Part shown: positions 23,446 to 34,540 of the stretch, one piece after another
Position numbering within the stretch: position 1 is the first letter of the stretch
Layout: every line of letters begins with the position of its first letter
Notes under the pieces: model-generated
Told to the model about the DNA's origin: nothing
Seen by the model: the letters and a program-made list of their open reading frames with translations, nothing else
Database searches by the model: none
Position numbers and translations under genes: made by a program
DNA from: Datisca glomerata
Taxonomy: Eukaryota > Streptophyta > Magnoliopsida > Cucurbitales > Datiscaceae
DNA length: 64,000 nt
NCBI GenBank assembly: GCA_003255025.1
Contig: QANY01008782.1
Coordinates: forward strand, 252,659-316,658
Direction of reading: 5' to 3'

Positions 23446-23901
23446 CTTAAGGCATATGAATATATATTATTTGTTATTTTATTATTGTCAATCACAAGAA
23501 TCACTAAATATTTGTCTCTAAAAATCAATAATGCAGACCAGTAATGATTTTCAATTTAAATCAATAATGCAGACTAGTAATGAACTTACGTAACGAAATG
23601 AGAATGAAAAATCAGTAATCATGAATATATAATGAAATATACCGTGATTTCTATGGACGGAAAATCAGTAGTCATGCATATAGAATGTAATATATTGTGA
23701 TTTTTGAATATCAGTTTCAGAAATTTATTATAGAAAATCTATAATGTAGTTGAGTTTACATGCGTAATGAAATTCAGACAATAATATTCAATCGACTAGA
23801 GCGAGATATACCATGAATGAGAAAGATTGTGGCAATGGAATGATAGACCTACAATCATGCGTTAGATTGCGATTAGGATGTTGACTGTCGTAGAAGAAGA
23901 T
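22891..23901. other. AT-rich spacer with duplicated segment and TA repeat
   Basis: A block of about 95 bp at 22,891-22,985 (CATATACA, GGCTTGTCATTGTAAT, CTCCAACATAATACTTCACA) recurs at 23,262-23,350 with few changes. A (TA)n microsatellite lies at about 23,408-23,442. A weaker duplication (AATCAATAATGCAGAC(C/T)AGTAATGA) is near 23,524 and 23,561. No gene. Confidence 0.6.
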
Positions 23902-24195
23902 TCAGTTTGTCATAAACACTAGAAAAATACCGTTATATAATAAAACTAATACTGAACTTTTCATATACAATCGTGATTTTTCTGACTGGTTCGATGCTTG
24001 ATGTAGCTTCGCGACGCTCTGATTTGATGGAGCGTTGAAACAGAGGTTTTCAATGCTTTGATTTAGGTTTCCTCTTAGCTTTTCCAGTTGACAAGTGATT
24101 TCAAAGCTGCTACGATTCATCTCGTCGTCTGTGAGCTGAAGGTTAGGGTTTTCGTATCTTCGAGATGTTTTTACAGCTAATGTCATGGAGTGCAT
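23902..24195 (-). CDS. Hypothetical 97-codon ORF, unrecognised
   Basis: An open frame with ordinary amino-acid composition (MHSMTLAVKTSRRY at the start, a Gln/Asn-rich middle, and a short hydrophobic tail VLVLLYNGIFLVF). I recognise no family. It could be a first exon or chance; the surrounding region has no other gene signal. Listed because it is less skewed in composition than most open frames here, not because a function can be assigned. Confidence 0.15.
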   Translation of the reverse strand: MHSMTLAVKTSRRYENPNLQLTDDEMNRSSFEITCQLEKLRGNLNQSIENLCFNAPSNQSVAKLHQASNQSEKSRLYMKSSVLVLLYNGIFLVFMTN

Positions 24196-25611
24196 TTTCT
24201 CTTTCGTTTTGTAAGTAAAGGTAGATTCGTCTTATCATTAAATTGATTAAGGTTTGTTAGTGGGTCACTATTTATTTGGTTATTTGTTCAAAATGCTAAA
24301 TATTGGGTCAGTTTCTCCTTTATTTTACTATAAGGAGTCAGTTCCCTAATTGAGTCAATTTCTTGGGTCTGCTTCCAGCTTGGAACGTGCATGTGCTAGG
24401 TATGTACCACAGGTCCACCCTAAATTTGCCTTATTTATTCTCTTTCCCAGTATCTGATCATATATCCAAGCCGTTGACGCGTTTTCTAATCAAATTTTTT
24501 CTCTATCTGATCATATATCCAAGCCATTGACAAGTAATCAAATTCAATTTATTGGATGAACGTAATTCGGATGAAAAATTATATTCATCCAAATTTGTGT
24601 TAGTACAAATTTCTTAACATTATGTTTTTTGTCTATGATAGTTAAGTTAGAATATTAACCCACAACTACATTGGTTAAAAAAATTATATAATGAAACTTC
24701 TGTTAGCACAATTTGGAATGAAAAATGTAATTTCTTAACTTTAAATCATAAATAAATTAATGTAATTGAAGAAATTATACAGATTAGAAGGTCAAAGTGC
24801 TAGTAGAGTAGCGTTTAGATCAGTTTACACTACAAAGTTTACACTTCATTTTGCTAATAAATTACTTGAGCGAAAAGCATCATCGTGAAATAATTGCTCT
24901 TTTGTAACCAAAATTTTAGTCTAGTTGCATTTAATTTTAATTTTGGAATAACTGGAAAGAAGTAAAAAAAATCACATTTTAAACCCACGCTTCACCTAAT
25001 CAAATAAATTTGAAATAATTTTTTTTTAGAATTTTTACAAATTACACATAAACTAAAATAAAATAACTCGAACTCACGATATGGATATTAAGCAGAACCA
25101 CTGTACCGATTACCAACCTATCATCTGAGGCAGCGACTTTTGTCTGTCTCCGGTTATTATATGGGCCAAAACCTTTGACATTTTTTGTGCCGATGTAATA
25201 AACTGTTTTCTGAACATATGTACATATATTGGAATTTAAAGCTTTCCACATACACAGAAAGCTTCACAGTTTTGAGCTAAATTATGGAAACAGATCAAGC
25301 AGCTGGGAAACGGATGAAGATGAGGTTAAGAAAGAAAGGTCTGAAGCCAATTGAAACAAAGAGGTTATCGTCGTGGGTCGCGGGTTCGAACTGAGACGCT
25401 GCAATCTCTCAATTATCGGACTGATAATTTATCTTTTGAATTAACCGAAATGTACTTGCAGAAAACTCCTTACCGATGGTTTGTGCACTCTCAGGATTAG
25501 TCGGAGAACTACGCTTCGAAGACCTGAGACTAATAAAAAAAAAGACGATATCATCAGGAAGCAAATTAGGGAGGAAGAAGAGAAAGAGATGATAATGGAA
25601 GACAAAAGACA
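24196..25611. other. Intergenic, AT-rich, small duplication
   Basis: TATCTGATCATATATCCAAG occurs at about 24,451 and again at about 24,503. 25,060-25,130 and 25,365-25,400 each contain a GTTCGA box-B-like motif (the first on the minus strand), reminiscent of tRNA-derived SINEs, but no box A at proper spacing was found. An A-rich purine run at 25,535-25,611 precedes the acyltransferase fragment. Confidence 0.35.
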
Positions 25612-25779
25612 GAAGAAGAAGAATATCCATTAAGCCCTGCAGCACGTTTGTTCCATGAACCAAACTTCAACGTTCATGTCATAGCCATCAGAGGATGAAA
25701 AACTCCCATTTCTCCACATGTTATCATCTCTAACTTGCCCCATACCTTGCTCCAGCACCCCCGTTTCTCTAGCTTACTG
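25612..25779 (+). pseudogene. WSD1-like wax ester synthase/DGAT, exon-1 fragment
   Basis: Reads EEEEYPLSPAARLFHEP, then NFNVHVIAIRG, a TGA stop at 25,696-25,698, then KTPISPHVIISNLP and LLQHPRFSSLL. This is the N-terminus of plant O-acyltransferases of the WSD1 family, which join fatty alcohols or diacylglycerol to acyl-CoA. It ends TTACTG followed by GTAAGTT, a good splice donor at the position where exon 1 would end. No start Met lies in frame (a TAG is upstream) and no second exon is found downstream, so it is a dead fragment of roughly 55 codons, far shorter than the usual 470-500 residues. Confidence 0.6.
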
Positions 25780-26799
25780 GTAAGTTAAACACTTTTTTTA
25801 TTACACCGGCCTCCGGAGCATAGATCTAACCGTTTTTTATGAAAGAATCGACGCAGCGAAAAATATTGGATCTTGAAAAATTCGAGAAATAACTATATAA
25901 GAATTAGGAAAATACATTTTTAAAGCGTGAAATCTATTAGGAAAGAATCAAATCTCCCCACAGATCAAGGATGAATATCTCTTAAGTTTAGGAATATGTT
26001 ATTATATGTTTCTATATTTTATAATTGTCCATATTAGGAATGATTTTATTTCCTTTGTAAAACTCCATGAATTGTATATATTCATTGTCCACAGGAATAG
26101 AATTCATCCATTTCCATCATACCTATCTTTGTTCTATTAAAATAAAAAATCGAAACTCATATTCTTTCTTGTTATTACTCAGACAGTAAACTAAAATCAC
26201 GAACGAGTAGGCACTCAAATTAAATCAGAAATCAAATACTAAATCATAACTTTTTCTTCTTCCAAAACCAAAGAATTCGGCCATGGCTATATTTTTCATT
26301 CTCTAAGAAAAATTGTACCTTCAACATTTTTCTGGAAAAAAATTACTTTTTCAAACGATTTACATCTCTTCACAGAAAAAAAATCCCAACCGTTTGGGTT
26401 TTTTTATAAATTTAATTAATTAAAATGTGGTCACTATAGTTTGGACCAAATTTCAATTTCATCAGTATAGTTTCATTTTTTTCAATTACATTATCAAAGT
26501 TTATAAAATGTTTTAATCTCATATCCATCCAAATTCCATTAAAAAACAACGATTTGCTGACGTGGCAGACAAGTTTTTTTACAGGTGTCCACCACATCAA
26601 AAAAGTTGTGGTACATTAGACATTTGTTTGAAATTTATATATATTATATTCTCTTCACTTAATTTTTAAAAAAATATAAAGTAGACCTCATATTTTAAAG
26701 TTGTGGACATTAGATACTTTTTTAGAATGTTTATAGCATGTTTGCCATTTTAATTAATCATTGGGTTTTTAGAATAATCTGAGCTAGTTTTAAGAACAC
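25780..26799. other. Intergenic, with dispersed-repeat block
   Basis: No gene. 26,420-26,760 is a low-complexity, repeat-like segment (GGTCACTATAGTTTGGACCA, TGCTGACGTGGCAGACA, and a TTTTAAAGTTGTGGACATTAG block also present near 11,883). 25,980-26,170 might be a decayed copia LTR but lacks diagnostic ends. Confidence 0.35.
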
Positions 26800-26839
26800 T
26801 TGGTTGACTATGGGGTATCCACGTTGTGCCATGTTTCTC

Positions 26840-27720
26840 ATAAATTCAAGTGCTACGAAGGGAAAACAAATCACGTATACCACTTACGCCATTTCAGGCA
26901 AGTAATGTTGTTGTACCAGTACGAAGACGAGCTTATATGCAAGACATTTCCGAGGAATCTGGACGGCAACTTGTTGAAATGGTATCATTCTCTACCCCCG
27001 TACTCAATTGATAATTTGGCTAGAATTTCTTCTATGTTCTCTAGAGCAGTACTCTACCTATCAAATGGTTATGGAGGACTCAGAATATTTATTGATGGCC
27101 GCCCATCATTTTAAAGATAAGATGATTAAAGTTGAAAATTGTGAGGACCGGGTGGTACGGCAAGCATTAAGACGAGGGTTGGATCCAGACTCACATTTGT
27201 TTGACGATCTGTCGAAGAATAAACCATTTACTATGGCGGAGACCTTCCTTAGGGCACTGATGTATATAACCATAGAGGAAGAAAAGAAAAGTATGCAGAA
27301 GTTAGCAAAACAATGGAACCCCAGCCAACGTCAGAATTGAGGGAGTTCTAGAACGGGAAATGTGGGACTGACAAGTCAGAGAAAATGGATAAAAGGAGCA
27401 AAAGCCAGTTGGTTGGGTCCACCCGAAAGAGAAAGTCTACACCCTTATGATCATCTCGGTCAACCTAATTCTGAAAACCATATAGGACACACCTTAGCTG
27501 AAAAGACCAACTCCAATTACCGAGGAGCCAAGAGAAAGGGACAAAGACAAATTCTATTCCTACCATCAGAGCGCTGGTCATAACATTATAGAGTGTTACA
27601 AGTTAAAGGACTACATTGAAAGGCTTGTACAGTAAGGGTATGATACGATCATAGCTCTCACAGAACATGAGGGTACCTCAAGAAAAGAAAGAAAAAATTT
27701 ATTCAAAAAGCTTACTCTCG
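26840..27720 (+). pseudogene. gag: Gypsy Gag core and zinc-knuckle remnant
   Basis: The core begins HKFKCYEGKTNHVYHLRHFRQ-like (KFKxYEGK, HLRHF), continues LKWYHSLPPYSI, then switches frame near 27,030 to SLEQYS, KVENCEDRVV, ALRRGLDPDSHLFDDL and MAETFLRALMYI, the usual Gag C-terminal helices. At 27,553-27,630 SYHQSAGHNIIECYKLKDYI is the single zinc-knuckle-like motif of this lineage, with its first Cys replaced by Ser. It carries stops and at least two frameshifts. Role in an intact element: forms the virus-like particle and binds RNA. Confidence 0.8.
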
Positions 27721-27835
27721 AAGTAGATGAGAGGCCTGAATAAGCAAGTAGTGATGGTGTCCCCATTATCTTTTAGGAAGACAACGGGCGATACGATGGA
27801 CACAATGATGCGACGGTGGACACCATGATGCGACT

Positions 27836-28180
27836 GTGGTCCCCATTGGTTTCAATGGAGCCATAACTTATTCTGAAGGAATCTTACCGATTCTTGTACG
27901 TGTGGATCTGTTCAACCATATCACAGATTTTGTGGTGATTGACACGTCGTCACCCTACAACGTGATAATTGGAAAAATGTGGATCCACAAAACAAAGCAT
28001 GTCCCATGCACATATTATCAAAAGCTAAAGTATCCATCACAACAAGGAGTACGGACGATTAGAGGAGATCAAGTCGCGACCCGCTGTTGTGCAGTAACAA
28101 CTCTTGATTCCACGAGGAAAAAAGACGTGCCCGATCAAGACAACGGGAAAGGGAGTCGACAAATAGCAACTAATTGAAGA
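27836..28180 (+). pseudogene. Gypsy protease C-terminal part
   Basis: Reads PIGFNGAITYSEGILPI, then DFVVIDTSSPYNVIIGK and KLKYPSQQGVRTIRGDQ, matching the second half of a Tat-type aspartic protease: the SPYN-IIG flap region and the RFPTKEGVGxxRGDQ-like tail. The catalytic DTG/DSG is not visible upstream, so the protease core is lost or scrambled. A stop at 28,175 and frame changes follow before RT. Confidence 0.7.
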
Positions 28181-28289
28181 TGAACCAGGTGAGATCAATC
28201 CGAGGTACGAGGCTGCGAGTAGAACGGAACCCGTTGACATTGGGAATAGAAAAACAACCAATACTTGTTCAGAATTGGCTGAAACGGAG

Positions 28290-29160
28290 AAAATTGAACT
28301 CTTAGGATTTCTCTAAAACAACGTCGACATCTTTGCCACATCGGTAGCTGAAATGGTAAGTATTGATGAGGAATTAAATTGTCATAATTAAACGTAGATC
28401 CTATTGTGAAACCTATGAAACAGAAGAAGTGATCCTTTACACCGGAAAGAAAAGCAACCATAAGGGAGGTGGTAGAAAAATTACTCAAAGTTATATTCAT
28501 CAGAGATATCAACTACCCGGAGTGGTTGGAAAATGGCGTCATTGTTAAGAGAAGAATGGAAAGTGGAGAATCTATATAAACTTCACATATTTAAATAAAG
28601 CATGCCCAAAGAATGATTACCCGTTGCCAAGAATTGATCAGATGGTGGACACGAACTGTTAAGCTTCATGGATGCATTCTCTAGTTATAACCAGGTGAAA
28701 ATGTTTCAATCTAATAAAAAAAGATGTCTTTTATCATTGATTTTGGAACATTTTGCTATATTGTGATGTCATTCGGTTTGAAAATGCAGGGGCAACATAT
28801 CAATGACTAGTCAACAAATTTTTCAAAAATCAAATTGGAAAGACGATGAAACATTCTTCGAGCAAATCTCATCCTTAACCTAGATGAAACATTCTTCGAG
28901 CTCAGAACAAGTAATATTAAGTTGAATTCAGAAAAATGCACTTTTGGAGTGGCGGTGAGAAAGTTTCTTTGGCATTTGGTCAACCACCGCAGAATTGAGG
29001 TAAACCCTGATCAGATCAAGGAAATAATGGAAATTAAGTCACCACGGATAAAGGATGAGATTCACAGCATAACAGAAAAGTTGGCTACACTGAACAGATT
29101 CCTGGTAAGATACATTGATAGGTGTAGGTCGTTGTTCACCAAACTGAAGAAGAATTCATA
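28290..29160 (+). pseudogene. Gypsy reverse transcriptase, decayed
   Basis: In order: NNVDIFA linker near 28,319, SFTPERKATIREVVEKLL near 28,434, INYPEWLEN near 28,509, LNKACPKNDYPLPRID-like residues near 28,587, SFMDAFSSYNQ-like residues near 28,664, then a block matching YCYIVMSFGLKNAGATYQ near 28,752. The catalytic YVDD segment falls in a disrupted stretch near 28,860-28,900 and is not visible. LNSEKCTFGVAVRKFL, RRIEVNPDQIKEIMEIKSP and ATLNRFLVRYIDRC (28,922-29,125) form the thumb and connection. Multiple frameshifts and stops. Confidence 0.82.
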
Positions 29161-29545
29161 GCAACAGTGGGACAAAGAATATAAAGAAGCACTGCATAAA
29201 CTAACACAGTTTTGGCCTCTCCCCTGCTGTTGACTAAACCATTACATGGGGATGAACTCTTTATGTACCTTACGGTTTCTGAAACGATTGTTATTGTGGC
29301 ACTAATTAGGACAGAAGGAGGACAGCGGAGACTGGTCTATTTCGTTAGCAAAAGCCTTGTGGCTGTTGAAACAAGGTACGGGAAGATGGAGAAATTGGTG
29401 TTAGTGTTGGTTGTTGCTGCGAGGAAATTAAGGCATTACTTTCAAGCACATACAATCAATGTGGTAACAGAATTCCCTTTAAGGAGCCTTTTACAATCTC
29501 TGAAAATGACTGGGAGACTTGCAAAATGGGAGGTTGAACTTTGAG
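29161..29545 (+). pseudogene. Gypsy RNase H (first)
   Basis: Reads QQWDKEYKEALHKL, then a frameshift and SPLLLTKPLHGDELFMYL, VYFVSKSL, ETRYGKMEKLVLVLVVAARKL, YFQAHTINVVTEFPL and GRLAKWEVEL up to 29,542. This is the RT-linked RNase H of gypsy elements, which degrades template RNA during cDNA synthesis. One long frame (29,212-29,544) is intact; the boundary with RT is broken. Confidence 0.82.
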
Positions 29546-29669
29546 GATATGACATATGTTATGTACCCCAGACTGCAATCAAGGCACAAGTTCTAGCAGA
29601 CTTCATTTTCGAATTCACTTATGAAGACGAACAACGTGAAATGTCAAAACTTGAGTCGAAAGAAGAAAC

Positions 29670-30235
29670 TTGGACCTTGTTTGTAGATGGGGCCTCCAAT
29701 CAATGGGGTCGGGAGCGGGAGTCATGGTCCAGACCCTATGCATTGAAACCTATGAGCAAGCGTTACCTTTCTGTTTCCAAGAATTTAACAACGAGGTGGA
29801 GTACGAAGCACTTTTAGCCGGCTCCGCCTCATGAACAAATTTAAGGTAACAAACATTAAAATCTTTTGTGATTTGATGTTGGTGGCTAACCACTTTTTAG
29901 GAAAGTACAATGCCAAAGATAGTAGAATGGCAGAGAGTTACAATATGCCAAGGAGATGTTACAATTATTCAAGGGTTATGAAATCATCCGGGAATCGAGA
30001 ATGGAAAATACTATAGCAGACACGCTCGCTGGTTTGGGGTCTTCTGTAATACTCCCCTTCAAAAACAGTGTTTCTATGGAGTACTTGCGCGAGTCTAGCA
30101 CGAAAACGCCAATGTGGATGGAAGCTGAAATCTCAATGGGAGATGGTGAACATGATTGGCGAGAACATATCATCCATTATCTTCTTAGTGAGGATATTCC
30201 AACCAATAAAATAGAGGCTCGAAAGCTCCAATAAA
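29670..30235 (+). pseudogene. Second (archaeal-type) RNase H, Tat signature
   Basis: TWTLFVDGASNQWG at about 29,670-29,710 contains the D-G-x-S/A-N start of a type-I RNase H. After a frameshift come FNNEVEYEALLAG (the catalytic E region) and, in another frame, FKVTNIKIFCDLMLVANHFLG with the next Asp, then YEIIRESRMENTIADTLAGL with the closing D. A second, acquired RNase H between the first one and integrase is the recognised hallmark of the Tat lineage. Three frames are needed to read it, so it is inactive. Confidence 0.82.
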
Positions 30236-31290
30236 GGAGTGCCATGTATACTTTAATTGATGGGAGATTGTACAAAAGATCTTTTTCAGGATTGCATCTC
30301 AAATGTCTCTCAGCAATGAAAGCAAAGAACGTATTGGCAGAAGTGCATGAAGGAATTAGAGGAAATCATTCAGGTGGAAGATCTTAGGAAAACAATATAT
30401 TAAATGAAGGGTATTATTGGCCAAAGATACATGAGGAAGCAATATCCTTCATAAAAAAATGCGGCAAATGTCAATGTTATGCTCATGTTCCGAAGATGGC
30501 CCCCAAAGAGTTACAAACTTTGATAAGTCCATGGCCTTTCATGCAAGGGGGATTGATATAGTTGGACCACTTTCAATGGCTCCCGCTCAGAAGGTATTTA
30601 TGTTAGTAGCAACCGACTACTTCACAAAGTGGATAGAAGTATAAGCTCTTGCAACGATAGGAGAGGAAGATGCGAGGCAATTTTTGTGGAAAAACATTGT
30701 TGTAGATACGAGATTCCAAAAATTCTAGTCTCTAACAATGAACTCCAATCATCGAGAGTCAAGTAAAGAATTTTTATGAGGAACTTCGTATTGCAAATAG
30801 ATTATCAACGCCGTTGGAAGGTCAAACATAATTATTGTTGATAACCTGAAGAAGCGTCTGGAATCGGCCAAAGGGGAGTGGGTTAAAGAACTTCCATCTG
30901 TTCTTTGGGCTTATAGGACAACATCTAGGAAACCTACGGGTGAAACGCCTTTTTTCTTTACTTACGGGGCATAAGCTGTCATACCAGTTGAGATCAGGTG
31001 CCCCATGATCAGATCCGCTAATGATGAGGATGATAACACAGGACGAATCGATATGTTAGAAGAAAGACGGGAGGCGAAAATATTTTTAGAAAAGGGTGAA
31101 GAAACGGCAATATCAAGTTGGGGACCTCGTGCTCAAAAGAATATTCCAAACGAATAAAGGCAAGCTAGGACCCAACGGGGAAGGACCGTTCATCATCAAA
31201 AGTAGTTGGAGGAAATGGATCATACCATCTAATGACTAGCGAAAGGAATGATTTATCCAAACCCTGGAATGCCCTACACTTACGCAAGTA
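30236..31290 (+). pseudogene. Gypsy integrase, frameshifted
   Basis: The HHCC zinc-binding start VHEGIRGNHSGGRS and YYWPKIHEEAISFIKKCGKCQ is at 30,336-30,475. The core starts WPFMQGGIDIVGPLSMAP near 30,533, with the first catalytic Asp, and continues ATDYFTKWIEV to 30,641. Later blocks are a decayed IPKILVSNN (second Asp replaced), [28 protein letters not shown] near 30,890-30,970, and ERREAKIFLEKG near 31,060. The third acidic residue lies in a damaged stretch near 30,770-30,800. Several stops and frameshifts. Confidence 0.83.
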
Positions 31291-31414
31291 TTATGTATGA
31301 TTCTTTTCGTTCTTTCCTTTAAATGAAAATTAAATTATCCCGCATTTTTTCCCGTTACGAGTATTCCACATAAAATCTTGTGTCGGCTTCTCTTTTCAGG
31401 TATGAATAAATAGA
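31291..31414 (+). other. Post-integrase spacer
   Basis: Short non-coding stretch between the integrase end and the tandem array. No motif recognised. Confidence 0.4.
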
Positions 31415-31940
31415 AAGGGCCCTTATGCTTCAGAAGTAGCTTAAGTCCTTGGGAACGGATGTCTCCGGGCACTGTTCTTAGAAGGAAATATAGGGCCACT
31501 AAGCTTCGCGAAGAGCTTAAGTCCTTGGGAACAGATGTCTCTGGGCGCCATTTTTAGAAGCAAATATAGGGCCCCAGAGCTTCGTGAGGAGCTTAAGTCC
31601 TTGGGAATGGATGTCTCCGTGCATCGCTTTCAGAAGGAAATATAGGTCCCCTAAGCTTCATAAAAGAGCTTACGTCATTGAGAGCAGATGACGACAAGCA
31701 CCGTTCTCATAAGGAAATTATTGAGGGCCCCTGAGTTTCAGGAGAAGCTTATGTCCTTAGGAACGGATATCTCCAGATGCTGTTCTTAAAAGGGAATTAT
31801 AGAGGGCCCTTTAAGTTTCATGAGAAACTTATTTCCTTAAGAACGGATGTCTCTGGATGCCATTCTCAGAAGGAAATTGCATGGCCCCTAAGCTTTCTGA
31901 AAATTTCAAGTCCTTGAGAATGGTTGTTCAATATATGATG
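31415..31940 (+). repeat. Tandem array in gypsy 3' region, 76-80 bp unit, 6-7 copies
   Basis: GGGCCCC(T)AAGCTTC-type anchors fall at 31,493, 31,569, 31,645, 31,725, 31,804 and 31,883, spacings 76, 76, 80, 79 and 79. Each unit contains AGCTTAAGTCCTTGGGAAC, GGATGTCTCCGGGC and TTCTTAGAAGGAAATAT-like blocks. Immediately after the GGGCC block each unit has a short inverted repeat (for example GAGCTTCGTGAGGAGCTT or AAGTTTCATGAGAAACTT). Tandem arrays in the 3' untranslated region are a known property of Tat-type elements and can seed satellite DNA. Confidence 0.85.
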
Positions 31941-32354
31941 TACTCAGAAGATTTTAAATAAAAAAGCAATAGTAGAATCCATTTGAAAGACTGGTTGCAA
32001 GTGCCATTTAAAAGAGCTAAAAAAGCTTAAATCTCATGTGCATCGGTGAAATACAATATAATGTGGAAATCTACAGTACACAACAATGGGTAGATCATAA
32101 GTTCTCTCTGAAGGAAATTAAAGTCTTATTCTCACGAATAGATTTCACAACCAAAAAGATATATGTTCTCCACCAAAAATCCAAGTCATAAGAACAGATT
32201 TAGTACAACAAAAAGGGAGTTCAATAGAAGAAAATTGCACGAACAGGGTAATTTTTGAAGCATTAATGCAAAGGAAAAATCGAATTTCTCTTCATTGATT
32301 AAATCAAAAAATTACGATGAAGAGAAAAGAAAAAGAGTACATAAAAAGGAAAAA
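31941..32354 (+). other. Gypsy 3' spacer between array and antisense ORF
   Basis: A-rich, non-coding in both directions as far as I can read. It holds repeated AAGAACAGATTT/ACAGATTTAGTAC-like fragments but no clear array. Confidence 0.4.
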
Positions 32355-34346
32355 TTATAGAAAATAAGCCAAAGAAGTAATAATGGGATCTTCGGGGGAA
32401 GTCTCCTCACCAAAATCATCCTCAGCAACCTCAGAAAGGTCAACAGAATCAGTTTCGGATGTGGGCTCAACATCGGCCAATGCATCCTCTATAGAAGTGT
32501 TCATCTCAGCATCGCTTTACACAAAGGGGCATCCTAGGGGTGGACTTGGCCAAGCCATCTTTATGGCCAAGGCTATAAATCATCCGCTTAATACTCCTCC
32601 CCAACTTGCCTTTCCTTCTTTTTAGCTTTGGCCTTAGCTTGTTCAGCCACTTCCAAAGACCCTTCAGCTGCTTCCAGGGAATCCTTGGCCATTTTTAATG
32701 CCTCTTCAAGCTTCTGGTTCTCTATGGAAGCTATGGCAATTTCCTGAGTAAGCTTCTCCCCGACCCCTTTAAGCTTAACCTCATTCTTCCTCCGCTGCTC
32801 TTTTCATTCCAAAAATGTTCTAGGATCCCTTGGCTTTCAAATACCTTCTTGTGAAGATTCACCAAGGCTTGGTCTGGATCAGATGATGCTCCTGATGAGC
32901 ATTATGGTGAATGATCTCCTAAAAGTAAAGCAAAAGACAAGTTAATAAGTAAATAAGATGTGAAAAAATAAGTTAATAGTAACGGAAAAGAGACCTACAT
33001 GCATGACATCATGACTCAGAGAACAGATGAGGTTATCCACATTGATACTCTGAGTTGTTGTCACATCAGTTTCAGATTGAATTCTATGCAGGGGAAATGT
33101 GCGTGGAACGGGGATGGTCTAAGAAACTGACAGAAGCAAGAATCGAAGGGGCACTGTTGAAGCGTCTCTAGCTCCAAACGAATTCCCCAGTAATATCCTA
33201 GGAACTAGAAGCAGCTTCGGATGAAGGTTCCCATTATGATGTTGAGGCAAGAGGATCTGGAGGAGGAGAAGTGGAACGTGCCAGGAGACCCTCATTTTTT
33301 GTACTAAGGGTTAGCGCAGCAGGAGCATGAACAATGGGAGGTCCCGGGATTGAGCTCAATTCGTCCATCCTTGGTGACCATTTCGATCACTCTTAATGTT
33401 GCCCATCAACACGCTACGGAGACGTTTGGCCATTTCTACTTCTTTTACTTCCTTCTAGAAAAACGTATCTACTTCCTCTCCTTCTTCTTCTGTGTTGGTA
33501 GACTCGGAAGAGCCAGAAGTAGATTGAATGGAATGGAAAGAAGGAACGGGGATACCTCTTGGAAGCAGAGATGATGAGGACGATATCAAAGATGAATCAA
33601 TGGAAATTACAACCAGTATGAGGGTGACGTTGACCTCTCTTCGTGGATCAAGAAGCTAGAACCACCTACTCTTTGGACAACGAAAAGCAGCAGACACCCA
33701 TTCACTAATTGCTTTCAGAGTGTAGAGTCTTTTGTTCTATTAGTAAAAAGAAAAAATGCGAGAAAAGAAAACAAAGACATAAAAATGAGAAACCAGAGCT
33801 CCGATAACTTACTGAAAATTACCCAGTTTTGGGGAATTATCCAGCGGCCATCACCGCCTCAGTTCCCATCGATTAGAAGGGTGTCCCGCTCCCATCCCTT
33901 ATCCCCTTTGGGAGTTCCAAAATTAGAGGGGCCTTCTTTTCCCTGGGGCGAGAAGTAAGATAGTAGCTCTCCCCGCAACGTTTAGCTATGTACATGCCTT
34001 GGAGCTCATGAATACCCAAAACCAAGTTAAACCTCATATTCATGGCTTTGAAACATAGAAGGACCCTACTCGTACTAGGGGTGAACTAGGATGGGACAAG
34101 GCCAAATGTGTATGAAAATTCTTGGAATAAGGCCGAGAACGAAAGTTTCAGTCCTAAGGCTATATATATAGGGCTAAGGGTAATTTGATAAGGGGATCTA
34201 CAAGGGATCCCTATAGACGTACTCTTTCCTAAGGCACATATAACATCAGGGGGGATAGCCTCTCGGAAATGGTCTATAAACTTCCTAAATTCTTCTAGAG
34301 TTCTAACTTGGGGAATCGTGGGCTTGAAGACCATGTCATCCTCCAT
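32355..34346 (-). pseudogene. Antisense ORF (aORF) of Tat-type gypsy
   Basis: Minus-strand coding region starting MEDDMVFKPTIPQVRTLEEF at 34,346. The N-terminal part contains SPIYIALGLKLSFSALFQEF and, further on in other frames, AMNMRFNLVLGIHELQGMY and SRPREKKAP. This resembles the Gag-like or plant-transposon-protein domain found in antisense ORFs of plant Tat elements. The distal part (32,600-32,900) is a long charged helix (KEQRRKNEVKLKGV, IASIENQKLEEALK, AAEGSLEVAEQAKAK), a likely coiled coil. It closes with an acidic Ser-rich tail (SEVAEDDFGEETSPEDP) at a stop near 32,355. Frameshifts and stops interrupt it, so this copy is dead. It is transcribed away from the 3' LTR toward integrase. 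Function in living relatives is not established; the plus-strand open frame at 32,383-32,625 is its shadow. Confidence 0.7.
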
Positions 34347-34540
34347 AGTTCTAGAAATGGCAGAATAAAATGCAGAGAAAAGAAGGGAAGAAGAAGTGAT
34401 GAAGAACTTAAGAGATAGAAAATGAAGAGTGAAGAATAATTGAAGAAGAAAGTCATTTTATAAGCCATAAAAATCAAAGGAAAATGAAAAGTACTTCATT
34501 CTAAAATTGGGTGATGAAAAGACGTTTGCAGGTGAAAAGT

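Noticed and set aside
25060..25400. tRNA gene or SINE suggested by GTTCGA motifs
   Set aside because: No box A at proper spacing, no cloverleaf and no poly-A or T tail or target duplication could be found.
26800..31290. Endogenous pararetrovirus as the source of RT and RNase H
   Set aside because: Integrase, LTR, dual RNase H and Gag order fit a gypsy retrotransposon; no movement-protein or coat motif was seen.
32383..32625. Plus-strand Ser-rich ORF of 80 codons
   Set aside because: The opposite strand reads as the acidic tail and coiled coil of the antisense ORF; this is its shadow.
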